This document shows, piece after piece, positions 11,207-23,834 of a DNA stretch of 64,000 nt. The position numbers and the translations under genes are program-made. Numbering within the stretch: position 1 is the stretch's first letter; every line of letters begins with the position of its first letter. Under the pieces are notes generated by a model, which made no database searches, had not been told where the DNA came from, and saw only the letters and a list, made by a program, of their open reading frames with translations. Origin of the DNA: Ptiloglossa arizonensis (lineage: Eukaryota; Arthropoda; Insecta; Hymenoptera; Colletidae); assembly GCF_051014685.1 (NCBI RefSeq), contig NW_027478527.1, forward strand, positions 682,001-746,000. Reading direction: 5' to 3'.

Positions 11207-14200
11207 GGAAAAAATACACATACCGTTGTAATCGGGCGAGTTTCTACTTTCAGATGCAATAGGAATTTTTGGGTTAGGTCATTCCGTTCGCGAGATATGG
11301 GAGTTTGAAGACAAGAAATGGTAGAGAAGGCAAAAAATTTGTCACAATTCTGCTGCTCCAAACGGTTAACCAGAATGGCCTAGGGAAAAAATACACATAC
11401 CGTTGTAATTGGGCGAGTTTCTACTTTCAGATGCAATAGGAATTTTTGGGCTAGGTCAATCCGTTCGCGAGATATGGGAGTTTGAAGCCAAGAAATGGTA
11501 GAGAAGGCAAAAAATTTTTCACAATTCTGCTGCTCGAAATGCTTAACCAGAATGGCCTAGGGAAAAAATACACATACCGTTGTAATCGGGCGAGTTTCTA
11601 CTTTCAGATGCAATAGGAATTTTTGGGTTTGTTCAATCCGTCCGCGAGATATGGGACTTTGAAGCTAAGAAATGGTTGCCAAGACAACAAATTTTTCGGA
11701 CTTCTGCTGCTCCAATCGTTTAACCAGAATGGCCTAGAGGAAAAATACACGTACCGTTGTAATCGGGCGAGTTTCTACTTTCAAGTGCAATGGGAATTTT
11801 TGGGTTAGGTCAATCCGTTCGCGAGATATGGGAGTTTCAAGCTAAGAAATGGTTGAGAAGACAACAAATTTTTCGCAATTCTGCTGCTCCAAACGCTTAA
11901 ACAGAATGGCCTAGGGAAAAATACGCGTACCGTTGTAATCGGGCGGGTTTCTACTTTCAGTTAGAATAGGAATTTTTGGGTTAGGTCAATCCGTTCGCGA
12001 GATATGGGACATTGAAGCTAAGAAATGGTTGTCAAGACAACAAATTTTTCGCACTTCTGCTGCTCCAATCGCTTAACCAGAATGGCCTAGGGGAAAAATA
12101 CACGTACCGTTGTAATCGGGCGAGTTTCTACTTTCAGATGCAATAGGAATTTTTGGGTTAGGTCAATCCGTTCGCGAGGTATGGGAGTTTCAAGCTAAGA
12201 AATGGTTGAGAAGACAACAAATTTTTCGCAATTCTGCTGCTCCAAACGCTTAAACAGAATGGCCTAGGGAAAAAATACACATACCGTTGTAATCGGGCGA
12301 GTTTCTACTTTCAGATGCAATAGGAATTTTTGGGTTAGGTCATTCCGTTCGCGAGATATGGGAGTTTGAAGACAAGAAATGGTAGAGAAGGCAAAAAATT
12401 TGTCACAATTCTGCTGCTCCAAACGGTTAACCAGAATGGCCTAGGGAAAAAATACACATACCGTTGTAATTGGGCGAGTTTCTACTTTCAGATGCAATAG
12501 GAATTTTTGGGCTAGGTCAATCCGTTCGCGAGATATGGGAGTTTGAAGCCAAGAAATGGTAGAGAAGGCAAAAAATTTTTCACAATTCTGCTGCTCGAAA
12601 TGCTTAACCAGAATGGCCTAGGGAAAAAATACACATACCGTTGTAATCGGGCGAGTTTCTACTTTCAGATGCAATAGGAATTTTTGGGTTTGTTCAATCC
12701 GTCCGCGAGATATGGGACTTTGAAGCTAAGAAATGGTTGCCAAGACAACAAATTTTTCGGACTTCTGCTGCTCCAATCGTTTAACCAGAATGGCCTAGAG
12801 GAAAAATACACGTACCGTTGTAATCGGGCGAGTTTCTACTTTCAAGTGCAATGGGAATTTTTGGGTTAGGTCAATCCGTTCGCGAGATATGGGAGTTTCA
12901 AGCTAAGAAATGGTTGAGAAGACAACAAATTTTTCGCAATTCTGCTGCTCCAAACGCTTAAACAGAATGGCCTAGGGAAAAATACGCGTACCGTTGTAAT
13001 CGGGCGGGTTTCTACTTTCAGTTAGAATAGGAATTTTTGGGTTAGGTCAATCCGTTCGCGAGATATGGGACATTGAAGCTAAGAAATGGTTGTCAAGACA
13101 ACAAATTTTTCGCACTTCTGCTGCTCCAATCGCTTAACCAGAATGGCCTAGGGGAAAAATACACGTACCGTTGTAATCGGGCGAGTTTCTACTTTCAGAT
13201 GCAATAGGAATTTTTGGGTTAGGTCAATCCGTTCGCGAGGTATGGGAGTTTCAAGCTAAGAAATGGTTGAGAAGACAACAAATTTTTCGCAATTCTGCTG
13301 CTCCAAACGCTTAAACAGAATGGCCTAGGGAAAAAATACACATACCGTTGTAATCGGGCGAGTTTCTACTTTCAGATGCAATAGGAATTTTTGGGTTAGG
13401 TCATTCCGTTCGCGAGATATGGGAGTTTGAAGACAAGAAATGGTAGAGAAGGCAAAAAATTTGTCACAATTCTGCTGCTCCAAACGGTTAACCAGAATGG
13501 CCTAGGGAAAAAATACACATACCGTTGTAATTGGGCGAGTTTCTACTTTCAGATGCAATAGGAATTTTTGGGCTAGGTCAATCCGTTCGCGAGATATGGG
13601 AGTTTGAAGCCAAGAAATGGTAGAGAAGGCAAAAAATTTTTCACAATTCTGCTGCTCGAAATGCTTAACCAGAATGGCCTAGGGAAAAAATACACATACC
13701 GTTGTAATCGGGCGAGTTTCTACTTTCAGATGCAATAGGAATTTTTGGGTTTGTTCAATCCGTCCGCGAGATATGGGACTTTGAAGCTAAGAAATGGTTG
13801 CCAAGACAACAAATTTTTCGGACTTCTGCTGCTCCAATCGTTTAACCAGAATGGCCTAGAGGAAAAATGCACGTACCGTTGTAATCGGGCGAGTTTCTAC
13901 TTTCAAGTGCAATGGGAATTTTTGGGTTAGGTCAATCCGTTCGCGAGATATGGGAGTTTCAAGCTAAGAAATGGTTGAGAAGACAACAAATTTTTCGCAA
14001 TTCTGCTGCTCCAAACGCTTAAACAGAATGGCCTAGGGAAAAATACGCGTACCGTTGTAATCGGGCGGGTTTCTACTTTCAGTTAGAATAGGAATTTTTG
14101 GGTTAGGTCAATCCGTTCGCGAGATATGGGACATTGAAGCTAAGAAATGGTTGTCAAGACAACAAATTTTTCGCACTTCTGCTGCTCCAATCGCTTAACC

Positions 14201-14300
14201 AGAATGGCCTAGGGGAAAAATACACGTACCGTTGTAATCGGGCGAGTTTCTACTTTCAGATGCAATAGGAATTTTTGGGTTAGGTCAATCCGTTCGCGAG
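11120..14300. repeat. 6-mer higher-order repeat, 1061 bp, three copies
   Basis: Copies at about 11120-12180, 12181-13241 and 13242-14300 line up with a constant 1061-bp offset. The GGGTTTGTTCAATCC monomer starts at about 11620, 12681 and 13742 in the three. The length is one base under 6 x 177 because one monomer has GGGAAAAATACGCGTACC with one A fewer. Copies are nearly identical. One clear difference is GAAAAATACACG in the second and GAAAAATGCACG in the third. The third copy's variant is the one found in all later copies to the right, which orders the duplication history. The third copy diverges from the pattern at about 14300. Confidence 0.8.
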
Positions 14301-16770
14301 GTATGGGAGTTTGAAGCCAAGAAATGGTAGAGAAGGCAAAAAATTTTCACAATTCTGCTGCTCCAAACGCTTAACCAGAATGGCCTAGGGAAAAAATACA
14401 CATACCGTTGTAATCGGGCGAGTTTCTACTTTCAGATGCAATAGGAATTTTTGGGTTAGGTCAATCCGTTCGCGAGATATGGGAGTTTGAAGCCAAGAAA
14501 TGGTAGAGAAGGCAAAAAATTTTTCACAATTCTGCTGCTCTAAACGCTTTACCAGAATGGCCTAGGGAAAAAATACACATACCGTTGTAATCGGGCGAGT
14601 TTCTACTTTCAGATGCAATAGGAATTTTTGGGTTAGGTCATTCCGTTCGCGAGATATGGGAGTTTGAAGACAAGAAATGGTTGAGAAGGCAAAAAATTTT
14701 TCGCAATTCTGCTGCTCCAAACGCTTAACCAGAATGGCCTAAGGAAAAAATACACATACCGTTGTAATCGGGCGAATTTCTATATTCAGATGCAACAGGA
14801 ATTTTTGGGTTAGGTCAATCCGTTCGCGAGATATGGGAGTTTGAAGCCAAGAAATGGTAGAGAAGGCAAAAAATTTTTCACAATTCTGCTGCTCCAAACG
14901 CTTAACCAGAATGGCCTAGGGAAAAAATACACTTACCGTTGTAATCGGGCGAGTTTCTACTTTCAGATGCAATAGGAATTTTTGGGTTAGGTCAATCCGT
15001 TCGCGAGATATGGGAGTTTGAAGCCAAGAAATGGTAGAGAAGGCAAAAAATTTTTCACAATTCTGCTGCTCCAAACGCTTAACCAGAATGGCCTAGGGAA
15101 AAAATACACATACCGTTGTAATCGGGCGAGTTTCTACTTTCAGATGCAATAGGAATTTTTGGGTTAGGTCATTCCGTTCGCGAGATATGGGAGTTTGAAG
15201 ACAAGAAATGGTTGAGAAGGCAAAAAATTTTTCGCAATTCTGCTGCTCCAAACGCTTAACCAGAATGGCATAAGGAAAAAATACACATACCGTTGTAATC
15301 GGGCGAATTTCTACATTCAGATGCAACAGGAATTTTTGGGTTAGGTCAATCCGTTCGCGAGATATGGGAGTTTGAAGCCAAGAAATGGTAGAGAAGGCAA
15401 AAAATTTTTCACAATTCTGCTGCTCCAAACGTTTAACCAGAATGGCCTAGGGAAAAAATACACGTACCGCTGTAATCGGGCGAGTTTCTGCTTTCAGATG
15501 CAATAGGAATTTTTGGGTTAGGTCAATCCGTCCGCGAGATATGGGACTTTGAAGCTAAGAAATGGTTGTCAAGACAACAAATTTTTCGGACTTCTGCTGC
15601 TCCAATCGCTTAACCAGAATGGCCTAGGGAAAAAATTAACATACCGTTGTAATCGGGTGAGTTTCTACTTTCAAATGCAATAGGAGTTTTTGGGTTAGGT
15701 CAATCGGATCGCGACATATGGGACTTTCAACCTAAGAAATGGTTGAGAAGACAACAAATTTTTCGCAATTCTGCTGCTCCAAACGCTTAACCAGAATGGC
15801 CTAGGGAGAAAATACACATACCGTTGTAATCGGGCGAGTTTCTACTTTCAGATGCAATAGGAATTTTTGGGTTAGGTCAATCCGTTCGCGAGGTATGGGA
15901 GTTTGAAGCCAAGAAATGGTAGAGAAGGCAAAAAATTTTCACAATTCTGCTGCTCCAAACGCTTAACCAGAATGGCCTAGGGAAAAAATACACATACCGT
16001 TGTAATCGGGCGAGTTTCTACTTTCAGATGCAATAGGAATTTTTGGGTTAGGTCAATCCGTTCGCGAGGTATGGGAGTTTGAAGCCAAGAAATGGTAGAG
16101 AAGGCAAAAAATTTGTCACGATTCTGCTGCTCGAAATGCTTAACCAGAATGGCCTAGGGAAAAAATATACATACCGTTGTAATCGGGCGATTTTCTACTT
16201 TCAGATGCAATAGGAATTTTTGGGTTTGTTCAATCCGTCCGCGAGATATGGGACTTTGAAGCTAAGAAATGGTTGTCAAGACAACAAATTTTTCGGACTT
16301 CTGCTGCTCCAATCGCTTAACCAGAATGGCCTAGGGGAAAAATACACGTACCGTTGTAATCGGGCGAGTTTCTACTTTCAAGTGCAATAGGAATTTTTGG
16401 GTTAGGTCAATCCGTTCGCGAGATATGGGAGTTTCAAGCTAAGAAATGGTTGACAAGACAACAAATTTTTCGCAATTCTGCTGCTGCAAACGCTTAACCA
16501 GAATGGCCTAGGGAAAAATACGCGTACCGTTGTAATCGGGCGGGTTTCTACTTTCAGTTAGAATAGGAATTTTTGGGTTAGGTCAATCCGTTCGCGAGAT
16601 ATGGGACATTGAAGCTAAGAAATGGTTGTCAAGACAACAAATTTTTCGCACTTCTGCTGCTCCAATCGCTTAACCAGAATGGCCTAGGGGAAAAATACAC
16701 GTACCGTTGTAATCGGGCGAGTTTCTACTTTCATATGCAATAGGAATTTTTGGGTTAGGTCAATCCGTTC
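14300..16770. repeat. Mosaic segment related to 9.3-10.2 kb
   Basis: Monomers from about 14780 match those from about 9300 at an offset of 5481 bp, while those just before match at about 4950 bp. The 531-bp difference equals three monomers, so one copy gained or lost a three-monomer block. The segment includes GAATGGCATAAGG (near 15266) and the GGATCGCGAC monomer at 15699. It ends in a second ATACGCGTACC monomer near 16520. Confidence 0.55.
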
Positions 16771-18890
16771 GCGAGATATGGGAGTTTCAAGCTAAGAAAT
16801 GGTTGAGAAGACAACAAATTTTTCGCAATTCTGCTGCTCCAAACGCTTAAACAGAATGGCCTAGGGAAAAAATACACATACCGTTGTAATCGGGCGAGTT
16901 TCTACTTTCAGATGCAATAGGAATTTTTGGGTTAGGTCATTCCGTTCGCGAGATATGGGAGTTTGAAGACAAGAAATGGTAGAGAAGGCAAAAAATTTGT
17001 CACAATTCTGCTGCTCCAAACGGTTAACCAGAATGGCCTAGGGAAAAAATACACATACCGTTGTAATTGGGCGAGTTTCTACTTTCAGATGCAATAGGAA
17101 TTTTTGGGCTAGGTCAATCCGTTCGCGAGATATGGGAGTTTGAAGCCAAGAAATGGTAGAGAAGGCAAAAAATTTTTCACAATTCTGCTGCTCGAAATGC
17201 TTAACCAGAATGGCCTAGGGAAAAAATACACATACCGTTGTAATCGGGCGAGTTTCTACTTTCAGATGCAATAGGAATTTTTGGGTTTGTTCAATCCGTC
17301 CGCGAGATATGGGACTTTGAAGCTAAGAAATGGTTGCCAAGACAACAAATTTTTCGGACTTCTGCTGCTCCAATCGTTTAACCAGAATGGCCTAGAGGAA
17401 AAATACACGTACCGTTGTAATCGGGCGAGTTTCTACTTTCAAGTGCAATGGGAATTTTTGGGTTAGGTCAATCCGTTCGCGAGATATGGGAGTTTCAAGC
17501 TAAGAAATGGTTGAGAAGACAACAAATTTTTCGCAATTCTGCTGCTCCAAACGCTTAAACAGAATGGCCTAGGGAAAAATACGCGTACCGTTGTAATCGG
17601 GCGGGTTTCTACTTTCAGTTAGAATAGGAATTTTTGGGTTAGGTCAATCCGTTCGCGAGATATGGGACATTGAAGCTAAGAAATGGTTGTCAAGACAACA
17701 AATTTTTCGCACTTCTGCTGCTCCAATCGCTTAACCAGAATGGCCTAGGGGAAAAATACACGTGCCGTTGTAATCGGGCGAGTTTCTACTTTCAGATGCA
17801 ATAGGAATTTTTGGGTTAGGTCAATCCGTTCGCGAGGTATGGGAGTTTCAAGCTAAGAAATGGTTGAGAAGACAACAAATTTTTCGCAATTCTGCTGCTC
17901 CAAACGCTTAAACAGAATGGCCTAGGGAAAAAATACACATACCGTTGTAATCGGGCGAGTTTCTACTTTCAGATGCAATAGGAATTTTTGGGTTAGGTCA
18001 TTCCGTTCGCGAGATATGGGAGTTTGAAGACAAGAAATGGTAGAGAAGGCAAAAAATTTGTCACAATTCTGCTGCTCCAAACGGTTAACCAGAATGGCCT
18101 AGGGAAAAAATACACATACCGTTGTAATTGGGCGAGTTTCTACTTTCAGATGCAATAGGAATTTTTGGGCTAGGTCAATCCGTTCGCGAGATATGGGAGT
18201 TTGAAGCCAAGAAATGGTAGAGAAGGCAAAAAATTTTTCACAATTCTGCTGCTCGAAATGCTTAACCAGAATGGCCTAGGGAAAAAATACACATACCGTT
18301 GTAATCGGGCGAGTTTCTACTTTCAGATGCAATAGGAATTTTTGGGTTTGTTCAATCCGTCCGCGAGATATGGGACTTTGAAGCTAAGAAATGGTTGCCA
18401 AGACAACAAATTTTTCGGACTTCTGCTGCTCCAATCGTTTAACCAGAATGGCCTAGAGGAAAAATGCACGTACCGTTGTAATCGGGCGAGTTTCTACTTT
18501 CAAGTGCAATGGGAATTTTTGGGTTAGGTCAATCCGTTCGCGAGATATGGGAGTTTCAAGCTAAGAAATGGTTGAGAAGACAACAAATTTTTCGCAATTC
18601 TGCTGCTCCAAACGCTTAAACAGAATGGCCTAGGGAAAAATACGCGTACCGTTGTAATCGGGCGGGTTTCTACTTTCAGTTAGAATAGGAATTTTTGGGT
18701 TAGGTCAATCCGTTCGCGAGATATGGGACATTGAAGCTAAGAAATGGTTGTCAAGACAACAAATTTTTCGCACTTCTGCTGCTCCAATCGCTTAACCAGA
18801 ATGGCCTAGGGGAAAAATACACGTACCGTTGTAATCGGGCGAGTTTCTACTTTCAGATGCAATAGGAATTTTTGGGTTAGGTCAATCCGT
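16770..18890. repeat. 6-mer higher-order repeat, 1061 bp, two further copies
   Basis: Copies at about 16770-17830 and 17831-18890 repeat the same six-monomer order as at 11.1-14.3 kb, at 1061-bp spacing. The two GGGTTTGTTC monomers lie at about 17278 and 18339. Their distance to the matching copies is 4597 bp (26 monomers less 5 bases), so about 12.6-15.4 kb and 17.2-20.0 kb are copies of one longer segment. The first copy has GAAAAATACACG and the second GAAAAATGCACG, as in the second and third copies of the earlier block. Confidence 0.75.
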
Positions 18891-21800
18891 TCGCGAGGTA
18901 TGGGAGTTTGAAGCCAAGAAATGGTAGAGAAGGCAAAAAATTTTCACAATTCTGCTGCTCCAAACGCTTAACCAGAATGGCCTAGGGAAAAAATACACAT
19001 ACCGTTGTAATCGGGCGAGTTTCTACTTTCAGATGCAATAGGAATTTTTGGGTTAGGTCAATCCGTTCGCGAGATATGGGAGTTTGAAGCCAAGAAATGG
19101 TAGAGAAGGCAAAAAATTTTTCACAATTCTGCTGCTCCAAACGCTTTACCAGAATGGCCTAGGGAAAAAATACACATACCGTTGTAATCGGGCGAGTTTC
19201 TACTTTCAGATGCAATAGGAATTTTTGGGTTAGGTCATTCCGTTCGCGAGATATGGGAGTTTGAAGACAAGAAATGGTTGAGAAGGCAAAAAATTTTTCG
19301 CAATTCTGCTGCTCCAAACGCTTAACCAGAATGGCCTAAGGAAAAAATACACATACCGTTGTAATCGGGCGAATTTCTATATTCAGATGCAACAGGAATT
19401 TTTGGGTTAGGTCAATCCGTTCGCGAGATATGGGAGTTTGAAGCCAAGAAATGGTAGAGAAGGCAAAAAATTTTTCACAATTCTGCTGCTCCAAACGCTT
19501 AACCAGAATGGCCTAGGGAAAAAATACACTTACCGTTGTAATCGGGCGAGTTTCTACTTTCAGATGCAATAGGAATTTTTGGGTTAGGTCAATCCGTTCG
19601 CGAGATATGGGAGTTTGAAGCCAAGAAATGGTAGAGAAGGCAAAAAATTTTTCACAATTCTGCTGCTCCAAACGCTTAACCAGAATGGCCTAGGGAAAAA
19701 ATACACATACCGTTGTAATCGGGCGAGTTTCTACTTTCAGATGCAATAGGAATTTTTGGGTTAGGTCATTCCGTTCGCGAGATATGGGAGTTTGAAGACA
19801 AGAAATGGTTGAGAAGGCAAAAAATTTTTCGCAATTCTGCTGCTCCAAACGCTTAACCAGAATGGCATAAGGAAAAAATACACATACCGTTGTAATCGGG
19901 CGAATTTCTACATTCAGATGCAACAGGAATTTTTGGGTTAGGTCAATCCGTTCGCGAGATATGGGAGTTTGAAGACAAGAAATGGTAGAGAAGGCAAAAA
20001 ATTTGTCACAATTCTGCTGCTCCAAACGGTTAACCAGAATGGCCTAGGGAAAAAATACACATACCGTTGTAATTGGGCGAGTTTCTACTTTCAGATGCAA
20101 TAGGAATTTTTGGGCTAGGTCAATCCGTTCGCGAGATATGGGAGTTTGAAGCCAAGAAATGGTAGAGAAGGCAAAAAATTTTTCACAATTCTGCTGCTCG
20201 AAATGCTTAACCAGAATGGCCTAGGGAAAAAATACACATACCGTTGTAATCGGGCGAGTTTCTACTTTCAGATGCAATAGGAATTTTTGGGTTTGTTCAA
20301 TCCGTCCGCGAGATATGGGACTTTGAAGCTAAGAAATGGTTGCCAAGACAACAAATTTTTCGGACTTCTGCTGCTCCAATCGTTTAACCAGAATGGCCTA
20401 GAGGAAAAATGCACGTACCGTTGTAATCGGGCGAGTTTCTACTTTCAAGTGCAATGGGAATTTTTGGGTTAGGTCAATCCGTTCGCGAGATATGGGAGTT
20501 TCAAGCTAAGAAATGGTTGAGAAGACAACAAATTTTTCGCAATTCTGCTGCTCCAAACGCTTAAACAGAATGGCCTAGGGAAAAATACGCGTACCGTTGT
20601 AATCGGGCGGGTTTCTACTTTCAGTTAGAATAGGAATTTTTGGGTTAGGTCAATCCGTTCGCGAGATATGGGACATTGAAGCTAAGAAATGGTTGTCAAG
20701 ACAACAAATTTTTCGCACTTCTGCTGCTCCAATCGCTTAACCAGAATGGCCTAGGGGAAAAATACACGTACCGTTGTAATCGGGCGAGTTTCTACTTTCA
20801 GATGCAATAGGAATTTTTGGGTTAGGTCAATCCGTTCGCGAGGTATGGGAGTTTGAAGCCAAGAAATGGTAGAGAAGGCAAAAAATTTTCACAATTCTGC
20901 TGCTCCAAACGCTTAACCAGAATGGCCTAGGGAAAAAATACACATACCGTTGTAATCGGGCGAGTTTCTACTTTCAGATGCAATAGGAATTTTTGGGTTA
21001 GGTCAACCCGTTCGCGAGATATGGGAGTTTGAAGCCAAGAAATGGTAGAGAAGGCAAAAAATTTTTCACAATTCTGCTGCTCCAAACGCTTTACCAGAAT
21101 GGCCTAGGGAAAAAATACACATACCGTTGTAATCGGGCGAGTTTCTACTTTCAGATGCAATAGGAATTTTTGGGTTAGGTCATTCCGTTCGCGAGATATG
21201 GGAGTTTGAAGACAAGAAATGGTTGAGAAGGCAAAAAATTTTTCGCAATTCTGCTGCTCCAAACGCTTAACCAGAATGGCCTAAGGAAAAAATACACATA
21301 CCGTTGTAATCGGGCGAATTTCTATATTCAGATGCAACAGGAATTTTTGGGTTAGGTCAATCCGTTCGCGAGATATGGGAGTTTGAAGCCAAGAAATGGT
21401 AGAGAAGGCAAAAAATTTTTCACAATTCTGCTGCTCCAAACGCTTAACCAGAATGGCCTAGGGAAAAAATACACTTACCGTTGTAATCGGGCGAGTTTCT
21501 ACTTTCAGATGCAATAGGAATTTTTGGGTTAGGTCAATCCGTTCGCGAGATATGGGAGTTTGAAGCCAAGAAATGGTAGAGAAGGCAAAAAATTTTTCAC
21601 AATTCTGCTGCTCCAAACGCTTAACCAGAATGGCCTAGGGAAAAAATACACATACCGTTGTAATCGGGCGAGTTTCTACTTTCAGATGCAATAGGAATTT
21701 TTGGGTTAGGTCATTCCGTTCGCGAGATATGGGAGTTTGAAGACAAGAAATGGTTGAGAAGGCAAAAAATTTTTCGCAATTCTGCTGCTCCAAACGCTTA

Positions 21801-23834
21801 ACCAGAATGGCATAAGGAAAAAATACACATACCGTTGTAATCGGGCGAATTTCTACATTCAGATGCAACAGGAATTTTTGGGTTAGGTCAATCCGTTCGC
21901 GAGATATGGGAGTTTGAAGACAAGAAATGGTAGAGAAGGCAAAAAATTTGTCACAATTCTGCTGCTCCAAACGGTTAACCAGAATGGCCTAGGGAAAAAA
22001 TACACATACCGTTGTAATTGGGCGAGTTTCTACTTTCAGATGCAATAGGAATTTTTGGGCTAGGTCAATCCGTTCGCGAGATATGGGAGTTTGAAGCCAA
22101 GAAATGGTAGAGAAGGCAAAAAATTTTTCACAATTCTGCTGCTCGAAATGCTTAACCAGAATGGCCTAGGGAAAAAATACACATACCGTTGTAATCGGGC
22201 GAGTTTCTACTTTCAGATGCAATAGGAATTTTTGGGTTTGTTCAATCCGTCCGCGAGATATGGGACTTTGAAGCTAAGAAATGGTTGCCAAGACAACAAA
22301 TTTTTCGGACTTCTGCTGCTCCAATCGTTTAACCAGAATGGCCTAGAGGAAAAATGCACGTACCGTTGTAATCGGGCGAGTTTCTACTTTCAAGTGCAAT
22401 GGGAATTTTTGGGTTAGGTCAATCCGTTCGCGAGATATGGGAGTTTCAAGCTAAGAAATGGTTGAGAAGACAACAAATTTTTCGCAATTCTGCTGCTCCA
22501 AACGCTTAAACAGAATGGCCTAGGGAAAAATACGCGTACCGTTGTAATCGGGCGGGTTTCTACTTTCAGTTAGAATAGGAATTTTTGGGTTAGGTCAATC
22601 CGTTCGCGAGATATGGGACATTGAAGCTAAGAAATGGTTGTCAAGACAACAAATTTTTCGCACTTCTGCTGCTCCAATCGCTTAACCAGAATGGCCTAGG
22701 GGAAAAATACACGTACCGTTGTAATCGGGCGAGTTTCTACTTTCAGATGCAATAGGAATTTTTGGGTTAGGTCAATCCGTTCGCGAGGTATGGGAGTTTG
22801 AAGCCAAGAAATGGTAGAGAAGGCAAAAAATTTTCACAATTCTGCTGCTCCAAACGCTTAACCAGAATGGCCTAGGGAAAAAATACACATACCGTTGTAA
22901 TCGGGCGAGTTTCTACTTTCAGATGCAATAGGAATTTTTGGGTTAGGTCAATCCGTTCGCGAGATATGGGAGTTTGAAGCCAAGAAATGGTAGAGAAGGC
23001 AAAAAATTTTTCACAATTCTGCTGCTCCAAACGCTTTACCAGAATGGCCTAGGGAAAAAATACACATACCGTTGTAATCGGGCGAGTTTCTACTTTCAGA
23101 TGCAATAGGAATTTTTGGGTTAGGTCATTCCGTTCGCGAGATATGGGAGTTTGAAGACAAGAAATGGTTGAGAAGGCAAAAAATTTTTCGCAATTCTGCT
23201 GCTCCAAACGCTTAACCAGAATGGCCTAAGGAAAAAATACACATACCGTTGTAATCGGGCGAATTTCTATATTCAGATGCAACAGGAATTTTTGGGTTAG
23301 GTCAATCCGTTCGCGAGATATGGGAGTTTGAAGCCAAGAAATGGTAGAGAAGGCAAAAAATTTTTCACAATTCTGCTGCTCCAAACGCTTAACCAGAATG
23401 GCCTAGGGAAAAAATACACTTACCGTTGTAATCGGGCGAGTTTCTACTTTCAGATGCAATAGGAATTTTTGGGTTAGGTCAATCCGTTCGCGAGATATGG
23501 GAGTTTGAAGCCAAGAAATGGTAGAGAAGGCAAAAAATTTTTCACAATTCTGCTGCTCCAAACGTTTAACCAGAATGGCCTAGGGAAAAAATACACATAC
23601 CGTTGTAATCGGGCGAGTTTCTACTTTCAGATGCAATAGGAATTTTTGGGTTAGGTCAATCCGTTCGCGAGATATGGGAGTTTGAAGACAAGAAATGGTT
23701 GAGAAGGCAAAAAATTTTTCGCAATTCTGCTGCTCCAAACGCTTAACCAGAATGGCATAAGGAAAAAATACACATACCGTTGTAATCGGGCGAATTTCTA
23801 CATTCAGATGCAACAGGAATTTTTGGGTTAGGTC
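18000..23834. repeat. 11-mer higher-order repeat, 1945 bp, three copies
   Basis: Copies at about 18000-19944, 19945-21889 and 21890-23834 share a constant 1945-bp offset. Each contains the GGGTTTGTTC monomer, the ATACGCGTACC monomer, a CTATATTCAG monomer and a GGCATAAGG monomer in the same order. I saw only scattered differences, such as GGTCAACCCG near 21003 where the other copies have GGTCAATCCG. The third copy departs near its end (CGTTTAACC near 23564, then AATCC for ATTCC). The unit combines the 1061-bp six-monomer order with five more monomers. High similarity over 5.8 kb indicates recent amplification. Confidence 0.85.
19641..19817 (+). repeat. Representative 177-bp monomer
   Basis: This is a monomer close to consensus, chosen as reference with phase 1 at the C before the A-tract. 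In order it holds an A6T5 tract (2-12), the CTGCTGCTCC segment (20-29), a CCTAGG palindrome (50-55), an A6 tract (56-61), a segment resembling half a CENP-B box (68-84), the AATTTTTGGG tract (111-120), GTTCGCGAGATATGGGA (133-149) and a purine-rich end. It carries TTCAC instead of TTCGC after the first T-tract and GTCATTCC instead of GTCAATCC, both frequent variants. The three A/T tracts start about 55 bp apart (positions 2, 56, 111), a spacing that could affect DNA bending or nucleosome placement. That effect is an inference. Confidence 0.9.
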
